Source: Halocalculus aciditolerans (lineage in GTDB: Archaea > Halobacteriota > Halobacteria > Halobacteriales > Halobacteriaceae). Taken from it: 64,000 nucleotides of DNA. Made by a program: the position numbers and the translations under genes. Under the pieces are notes generated by a model. That model searched no databases. It saw only the letters and a list, made by a program, of their open reading frames with translations, and was not told the origin of the DNA. Of this stretch, positions 58,869 through 64,000 are shown piece after piece. Position 1 is the first letter of the stretch. Each line of letters starts with the position of its first letter. The stretch is from NCBI RefSeq assembly GCF_014647475.1, contig NZ_BMPG01000004.1, positions 62,001-126,000 on the forward strand. Reading direction: 5' to 3'.

Positions 58869-60323
58869 ATGTCTCGGGGTGACGGTCCGACGTTCGATGG
58901 CGGGGTGGGGCTCGTCGCGCTGGGTGGGGCGTTCGTCATCGTAATGCTGTGGAATCAGGTGTTCGCGCCGAGTTCGGCCGTCGACGTGGTGCAGACGGGG
59001 TACGTGGGGTTAGCGAGTCTGGTGTTGGTGCTGGGTGGGTTGTGGTTGATCTGGTCGGAGTGGCCGGCGGCGAGTCAGCGGCGGGTGTTGGGGTGGTCGC
59101 TGGTAGGCTGTGGGTTCTTGGTGGTGTTGGCGTTTCTCCAGCTGTGGGATCACGTGCGGGCGGGGACGCCGGTGAGTCGGCCGGGGATGATGGTGCTTCG
59201 GTTGGCGGTGTTCGGCTGCGTCGGCGGCGCTGCGACGGGGTTCTATCAGTCGAAGAGTCGGCGTGAGCAGGCGCGTGCGGAGGAGAACCTGGAGCGGTTC
59301 ACGACGCTCTTCGAGGAAGCGCCGCTGGCGGTGGTTGCGTTGACGGGCGAGGGTGAGGTGGTGATGTGGAACGCGGCGGCGGAGTCGCTCTTCGGGTATC
59401 GCGCGTCGGAGGTCGTCGGGCGGCCGTATCCGCTCGTGCCGGGCAGGCGGTCGGAGGAGTTGGCGGAGCATCTCGGGCAGACGACGAGCGGCGAGCACCT
59501 GGAGGGGGTGCGGACGAAGCGCCGGCGGAAGGACGGGACGCTTCTTGACGTGGAGTTGTGGGCGACGCCGATATCGACGGGGGCGGGCGGCGTCGAGCTC
59601 GTCCTAGCGGTCTTCCGGGATTTGACGGCGTCGGAGATCGCGGACGAGCAGCGCTCGGTGTTACAGCGGTTGTTCCGCCACAACCTCCGGAACGACTTGA
59701 CGGTCGTCCGGGGGAACGCGACGGATATCGCGGCGGAGCGGTCGACGTCGCCGACGGAGGCGGCGGATCGCATCGTCTCGGCGGCGGACCGACTGATTCA
59801 GCTCGCAGAGCACGTCGGCCGGCTGGACGCCGACGGGACGGTGCACTCGTTCGACGTCACGGTGGTGGTGGAGTCGGCGGTGACGGAGGCGCGCGAGCGC
59901 TATCCGGACGCGACGATAACTCTCGACGCGCCGGCGGAGGCGCGGGCGCAGACGGTGTCGGGTATCGAGGCGGCGTTCGTCGAGGCGCTGGAGAACGCCG
60001 TCGTGCACACGGACGACCCGTCGCCGGAGGTGGCGGTGTCGGTCGAGGAATCCGACGACGTCGTGGAGGTGCAGTTCGCGGATTCGGGGCCGGGAATCCC
60101 GGCTACGGAGTGGGAGCCGGTGGCGGGGCAGCGCGAACGCCCGCTGAGACACGCGTCGGGGCTGGGGCTCTGGATGATGCACTGGGCGGCGTCGCGCTCG
60201 GGCGGGACGCTCACGAAGGCCGACCGGTCGCCGCGCGGGACGGAGTTGACGTTCGCGCTCCCGCAGACCGCAGAGAGAGAGAGCGACGAGGCAGCGTCGC
60301 GGGCGGACGCCGAGGCGGAGTGA
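58869..60323 (+). CDS. membrane-bound PAS sensor histidine kinase
   Basis: 484 residues. Three to four N-terminal helices (to about 120), then a PAS domain (about 140-255; FEEAPLAVVALTGEGEVVMW), phosphoacceptor box RHNLRNDLTVVRGNA (His about 270), and HATPase with ENAVVHTDD (N box) and FADSGPGIP (G1), GLGLWMMHWAA (G2). It senses an unknown signal; no response regulator is adjacent, which is common in haloarchaea. Confidence 0.9.
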   Translation: MSRGDGPTFDGGVGLVALGGAFVIVMLWNQVFAPSSAVDVVQTGYVGLASLVLVLGGLWLIWSEWPAASQRRVLGWSLVGCGFLVVLAFLQLWDHVRAGTPVSRPGMMVLRLAVFGCVGGAATGFYQSKSRREQARAEENLERFTTLFEEAPLAVVALTGEGEVVMWNAAAESLFGYRASEVVGRPYPLVPGRRSEELAEHLGQTTSGEHLEGVRTKRRRKDGTLLDVELWATPISTGAGGVELVLAVFRDLTASEIADEQRSVLQRLFRHNLRNDLTVVRGNATDIAAERSTSPTEAADRIVSAADRLIQLAEHVGRLDADGTVHSFDVTVVVESAVTEARERYPDATITLDAPAEARAQTVSGIEAAFVEALENAVVHTDDPSPEVAVSVEESDDVVEVQFADSGPGIPATEWEPVAGQRERPLRHASGLGLWMMHWAASRSGGTLTKADRSPRGTELTFALPQTAERESDEAASRADAEAE

Positions 60324-60404
60324 GCGGCGAGGGAGGGTGAGCAGCGAGGGTGGGGTGAACGGCGGGTCCGAACGTTCTTGCGCGTGCGCGGGATAGTCGC
60401 GAGT

Positions 60405-60755
60405 ATGGACCGGAGGCGACGACGCGTGCTGGTCGGGACGGCGGGAGTGCTCGGCGCGCTCGCCGGCTGTACGGGGGGTTCGGCGTCGCTCCGGGTGGAG
60501 CGCGTGTGGTTCCCGGACGGCGGCGGCGAGAACGGTCAGTTGGCCGTGCACGCGGAAATCGCGAACCCGAGCGCGGACCGGCTGTCGGGCACGGCGTACC
60601 TCTACGCGACCGTCGACGGCGAGGAATACGTCCGGCGGGACGCGGTGTCGGTCGACCCGGGGACGAGCGTCATCGCGAGCGCGTCCTTCCCGATGGCCTA
60701 CGAGGCCGCCGTGTCGGGCGACATCGGCGGACGGGCGGACGTCGTCGTAGAGTGA
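60405..60755 (+). CDS. small lipoprotein, function unknown
   Basis: 116 residues. Tat-like MDRRRRRVLVG and lipobox ALAGC (Cys22), then a single beta-sandwich-type domain: LAVHAEIANPSADRLSGTAY, then VDGEEYVRRDAVSVDPG. Resembles FxLYD-like domains of haloarchaeal lipoproteins. Downstream of the sensor kinase by 81 nt; a link is not shown. Confidence 0.7.
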   Translation: MDRRRRRVLVGTAGVLGALAGCTGGSASLRVERVWFPDGGGENGQLAVHAEIANPSADRLSGTAYLYATVDGEEYVRRDAVSVDPGTSVIASASFPMAYEAAVSGDIGGRADVVVE

Positions 60756-60851
60756 TCGCGGAAGAGTCGCGGAGTAGTTGCGGCCGTCCCCACCGAGGGC
60801 TCGTTGGAGTCGTCGCGGGGTAGCCGCTTGAGTCGTCGCGGAGTCGTCGGG

Positions 60852-61322
60852 TTAGTCGACGCGTTCGCCCTGGTAGTCGCCGTCGTAGGTGTCTTCGTGG
60901 TCGGCTTCGGCGAGGACGAGTTGGGCGATGCGTGCGCCGCGTTCGAGTTCGATGTCGTGGTGGACCTGGAGGAGGCCTTCGCCTTTCCCTTCGTAGCCGG
61001 CGTCCCAGACGGCGGTGTTGAGCATGCAGGAGTTCCGGAGGAGGCTGGAGCGCGGGTAGACGAAGCCGACGTGCCCCTCGGGGATGCGGACGGTCTCGGC
61101 GTATTCGACGACGTAGCCGCCGGGTGAGAGTGAGAACACCGCGTCGTCGCCCGCGGGCTGTCGGCGCTCGCGCTCACCGATTTCCTTGCCGTCGACGCCG
61201 ATGCGGCCGGTCTCGCGCTGGTCGAGGACGCCGTCGAGCGTGAGGTCGACGCCGTTCGGCTGCACCTGGTCGTCGCGGAGCTCGCCGAGCTGGCTGGCGA
61301 CGTACGCGCCACTTTCGAACAT
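60852..61322 (-). CDS. dUTPase of the DCD-DUT family
   Basis: 156 residues. PNGVDLTLDGVL (about 22-33), YPRSSLLRNSCMLNTAVWDA (about 88-107) and YEGKGEGLLQVHH, the trimeric nucleotidase fold. Shorter than typical dCTP deaminase, so the dUTP nucleotidohydrolase is favoured. It keeps dUTP low and makes dUMP for thymidylate synthesis. dCTP deaminase is the alternative. Confidence 0.85.
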   Translation of the reverse strand: MFESGAYVASQLGELRDDQVQPNGVDLTLDGVLDQRETGRIGVDGKEIGERERRQPAGDDAVFSLSPGGYVVEYAETVRIPEGHVGFVYPRSSLLRNSCMLNTAVWDAGYEGKGEGLLQVHHDIELERGARIAQLVLAEADHEDTYDGDYQGERVD

Positions 61323-61483
61323 ACTGGGGTGGGAGGCCGCCGCGCGCTAAACATTTCGCTTCTCGCTCGCATCGGACCGACCGGGCCGCAACGGCCCGCG
61401 CCGTGGTCGACCGCGAAAGCGGCATCGTTCGCTGCCGCCTCCGACACGTCTATGCGGCGAACGCGAGAAGAACGGGACGTCCC

Positions 61484-61633
61484 ATGACTGACTCCGCGGA
61501 GTCGTCGACGCTCCCAGCGAGAGTTGCCAGTCTCGTCGACGCCGTCGTCGCGTGGTGGCGCGGCCTCGACCGCGGCTACCAGGCGACGGTCCTCGGCGTG
61601 TGCCTGCTCGTCGCCGTCGCCCTCCTCGGGTAG
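61484..61633 (+). CDS. small single-helix membrane protein
   Basis: 49 residues with one hydrophobic helix near the end (TVLGVCLLVAVALLG). The TAG is directly followed by the ATG of the YeiH gene, so the two are coupled. An upstream GTG/ATG frame from 61403 is possible but less likely. Function unknown. Confidence 0.5.
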   Translation: MTDSAESSTLPARVASLVDAVVAWWRGLDRGYQATVLGVCLLVAVALLG

Positions 61634-62617
61634 ATGGTTCGGCCGCGCGACCGACTCCCCGGCCTCCTCGTGCTCGTCGCGGTCGCGCTGGTCGCGTCGG
61701 GCGTCGGCGCGCTCGCCCCGATGGTGAGTCCGCTCGCGGTCTCCATTCTGCTCGGCGCGCTCGTCGCGAACACCGTCGGTCTCCCCGGTATCGCCCGCCC
61801 GGGCGTCGCGCTGCATCCGCTCCTCCTCGAAACCGGCATCGTCCTGCTCGGCGCGTCCTTCCCGCTCGGCGCGCTCCTCGGCTCCGGGCTCACCGTCGTC
61901 GCGCTCGCCGCGGCCACGGTCGCGTTCGCCGTCGCGTTCGCCGAACTCCTCTCTCGCGGCGTCTTCGACCTCGACGAGCGAACGGGGAGCACGCTCGCCG
62001 GCGGCCTCGCCATCTGCGGCGTGAGCGCCGCCGCCGCGGTCGCGGGCGCAATCGACACCGACGACTCCGCGCTCGCGTACGTCGCCGGGACCGTCCTCCT
62101 CTTCGACGCTGTGACCCTCGTCCTCTTCCCTCTCGTGGGTCACGCGGTCGGTCTCGGCGGGCGCGAGTTCGGCATCTGGGCGGGCCTCGCGATGTTCTCG
62201 ACGGGTCCTGTCGCCGCCGCCGGGTTCGCCTACGGTCCGGCCGCCGGGAAGTGGGCGACCCTGACGAAGCTGGTGCGGAACGCCTTCATCGGCGTCGTCG
62301 CCCTCGGTTACGCGGTGGCGTACGGCGAGCGCGGCGACGCCTCAGTACGCGGGTTCGTGTGGACGCGCTTCCCGAAGTTCCTCCTCGGGTTCGCCGTCGT
62401 CGCCGCCGTCGCCAACGCCGGGGTTCTGACGGCCGCGAACGTCGACGTCCTCTCGCGGGTCGCGGACTGGCTGTTCGCGCTCGCGTTCGCCGGCCTCGGC
62501 TTCGACCTCGACGTCCGCGAGATGCGGGACGCCGGCGTCCGCCCCGTCGTCCTCGCCGCCGTTCACCTCGTCGTCGTCGCCGCCCTCGCCTACGTCGCCG
62601 TGACGCTCCTCGCGTAG
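61634..62617 (+). CDS. YeiH/UPF0324-family putative sulfate exporter
   Basis: 327 residues, about ten helices. Family elements VSPLAVSILLGALVANTVGL, ETGIVLLGASFPLGALLGSG and FSTGPVAAAGFAYGPAAG fit YeiH (PSE family). Substrate commonly called sulfate or sulfonate, weakly supported. Preceded with no gap by a small membrane ORF. Confidence 0.88.
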   Translation: MVRPRDRLPGLLVLVAVALVASGVGALAPMVSPLAVSILLGALVANTVGLPGIARPGVALHPLLLETGIVLLGASFPLGALLGSGLTVVALAAATVAFAVAFAELLSRGVFDLDERTGSTLAGGLAICGVSAAAAVAGAIDTDDSALAYVAGTVLLFDAVTLVLFPLVGHAVGLGGREFGIWAGLAMFSTGPVAAAGFAYGPAAGKWATLTKLVRNAFIGVVALGYAVAYGERGDASVRGFVWTRFPKFLLGFAVVAAVANAGVLTAANVDVLSRVADWLFALAFAGLGFDLDVREMRDAGVRPVVLAAVHLVVVAALAYVAVTLLA

Positions 62618-62782
62618 CGAACACGCGAAGGAGAGAGAACGGAAGAGGCGATGACGTCCGAGACGGACGTGCTCGCGTAGCTGTGGAGCATCCCGGGGTG
62701 GCGTGCGAATCGGTGGCGTTCGGCGCTCTATTATTCCATCTGTGTGATTAAGGGCCATACCCTCGACCTCAAACACACCGGA

Positions 62783-62790
62783 TTTATAAT
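62783..62790 (+). promoter_or_regulatory. TATA box of the aconitase gene
   Basis: tttataat centred 29 bp before the ATG at 62816, implying a leaderless mRNA. Confidence 0.6.
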
Positions 62791-62815
62791 CGTAGAAGGG
62801 TGAGTTTCAGACGCT

Positions 62816-64000
62816 ATGGGAAAGACGATCACCGAGAAAATCCTCGACGACCACCTCGTTGAGGGCGAACTCGAGCCCGGCGAGGAGATCGGGATCGAGA
62901 TCGACCAGGTCCTTTCGCAGGACACCACGGGTACGATGGTCTGGCTGCAGTTCGAGGCGCTCGGCCTCGACGACGTGCAGACCGAGCTGGCGGCGCAGTA
63001 CTGCGACCACCAGACGTACCAGTTCGACTTCAAGAACACGGACGACCACCGCTTCCTGCGCTCCGCGGCGGGCACCTACGGTGCGTACTTCTCCCGACCG
63101 GGTAACGGCATCTGCCACCAGGTCCATAAGGAGAACTTCGCCGCGCCCGGGAAGACCCTCCTCGGCTCCGACAGCCACACGCCGACGCCCGGCGGCCTCG
63201 GCGAGCTCGCCATCGGTGCCGGTGGCCTCGACATCGCCGTCGCCATGGGTGGCGGCGCGTACTACGTCGAGATGCCGGAGATCGTGAACGTCCAGCTCGA
63301 AGGCGAACTCCCCGAGTGGGCGACCGCGAAGGACATCGCACTCGAGATGCTGCGTCGCCTCACGGTCAAGGGCGGCGTCGGCAAGATCTTCGAGTACACC
63401 GGCGAGGGCGCAGAGTCCCTCACCATCCCCGAGCGCACCACCATCACGAACCTCGGGACGGAGCTCGGCGCGACCTCCTCCATCTTCGGGACGGACGAGA
63501 AGACGAAGGACTGGCTCTCGCGCATCGGCCGCGAGGACGAGTACGTCGAGCTCTCCGCCGACGACGACGCGGAGTACGCCGACACCATCACCGTCGACCT
63601 CTCCGAGCTCGAGCCGCTCATCGCGAAGCCGTCGATGCCGGACAACGTCGTCCCCGTCCGCGAGGTCGCGGGCCAGGACGTCGAGCAGGTCATGGTCGGC
63701 TCCTGCACGAACGGCGCGTACGAGGACATCCTCCCGGCCGCGAAGATGGTCGAGGACCGCGAAATCGCGCGCCACACCGAGATGATCGTCGCGCCCGGCT
63801 CCAAGCAGGCCAGCGAGATGCTCGCCCGCGAGGGCTGGACGGCCGAACTGATGGCCGCCGGCGTCAACTTCTCCGAGGCGACCTGCGGGGCGTGTATCGG
63901 CATCGGTCACGTCCCCGCCTCCGACTCCGTCTCGCTGCGTACCTTCAACCGGAACTTCGAAGGTCGCTCCGGCATCGAGGACGACTCCGTCTTCCTCTGC
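62816..64000 (+). CDS. aconitate hydratase (5' part; cut at the right edge)
   Basis: 395 codons to the window edge. LGSDSHTPTPGGLGELAIGA (about 118-137) and GGGAYYVEMPEIV are substrate-site elements; the Fe-S cysteines are in VGSCTNGAYEDI (about 300) and EATCGACIGIGHVP (about 361-364). The order fits the mitochondrial/archaeal-type aconitase A-like branch. It interconverts citrate and isocitrate in the TCA cycle. The end of the protein lies outside the window. Confidence 0.95.
   Translation, partial: MGKTITEKILDDHLVEGELEPGEEIGIEIDQVLSQDTTGTMVWLQFEALGLDDVQTELAAQYCDHQTYQFDFKNTDDHRFLRSAAGTYGAYFSRPGNGICHQVHKENFAAPGKTLLGSDSHTPTPGGLGELAIGAGGLDIAVAMGGGAYYVEMPEIVNVQLEGELPEWATAKDIALEMLRRLTVKGGVGKIFEYTGEGAESLTIPERTTITNLGTELGATSSIFGTDEKTKDWLSRIGREDEYVELSADDDAEYADTITVDLSELEPLIAKPSMPDNVVPVREVAGQDVEQVMVGSCTNGAYEDILPAAKMVEDREIARHTEMIVAPGSKQASEMLAREGWTAELMAAGVNFSEATCGACIGIGHVPASDSVSLRTFNRNFEGRSGIEDDSVFLC

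Noticed and set aside
58869-60323. Two-component system with an adjacent response regulator
   Set aside because: Only the kinase is present; no receiver domain in the flanking genes.

Overview
The window is a contiguous piece of a haloarchaeal chromosome (class Halobacteria; genus not resolved from sequence alone). The evidence is a very high GC content, strongly acidic proteins, an S-layer glycoprotein with a PGF-CTERM tail next to archaeosortase A, an AglF-type nucleotidyltransferase, aCPSF1/FttA, short TATA-to-start distances that suggest leaderless mRNAs, and many families known mainly from haloarchaea. No phage, insertion sequence or CRISPR array was seen. There is one tRNA gene, tRNA-Arg(CCG). 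Both edge genes are cut: aglF at the left edge and aconitase at the right.

Layout. 1-2053: envelope genes (aglF, a small unknown, a DUF4330-like protein). 2377-3343: regulator/TumE-like cassette 1. 3567-4670: membrane proteins. 4783-6892: arsenic operon arsR-acr3-arsC, with an 86-bp tandem repeat across the start of arsC. 7019-11348: mixed membrane, small and lipoprotein genes. 11408-15460: a TetR regulator with an MFS exporter and a CARDB-type surface protein. 16074-18759: aCPSF1/FttA flanked by small proteins. 18761-20629: cation/proton antiporter. 20874-24444: a KaiC-like protein of unknown role, then a tight operon of sulfatase-like, GtrA and VTT/DedA-like membrane proteins. 24729-27071: Zn/Cd-type P1B ATPase. 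27493-31944: SDR enzyme, then a beta-propeller-like protein, a small membrane protein, a double winged-helix regulator and a large membrane protein.

31945-37857: ribbon-helix-helix protein, a three-gene operon (DyP-like, P19-like, TauE/SafE-like) that looks like metal handling, cassette 2, and a membrane protein with four consecutive cysteines. 37921-44729: SDR-like protein, archaeosortase A, a surface-anchored BtuF-like binding protein and the S-layer glycoprotein. 44761-47295: HerA-like ATPase, a pilin-like DUF7382 protein and the damaged cassette 3. 47378-50865: pcm and valS. 51114-54403: a siderophore/iron ABC importer with two DtxR/SirR-like operators. 54506-58410: ABC exporter, 6-phosphogluconate dehydrogenase and a DJ-1/PfpI protein. 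58493-64000: tRNA-Arg, sensor kinase, lipoprotein, dUTPase-like enzyme, YeiH-family exporter and aconitase.

The most unusual content: three divergent copies of a two-gene HTH + TumE-like cassette, two of them with the same promoter spacing and one apparently broken by frameshifts; an arsC preceded by two repeat-generated mini-ORFs whose stops overlap the next start; a cobalamin/iron-type binding protein built as an archaeosortase substrate rather than a lipoprotein; and a metal-associated operon whose DyP-like member seems to lack the usual catalytic Asp.
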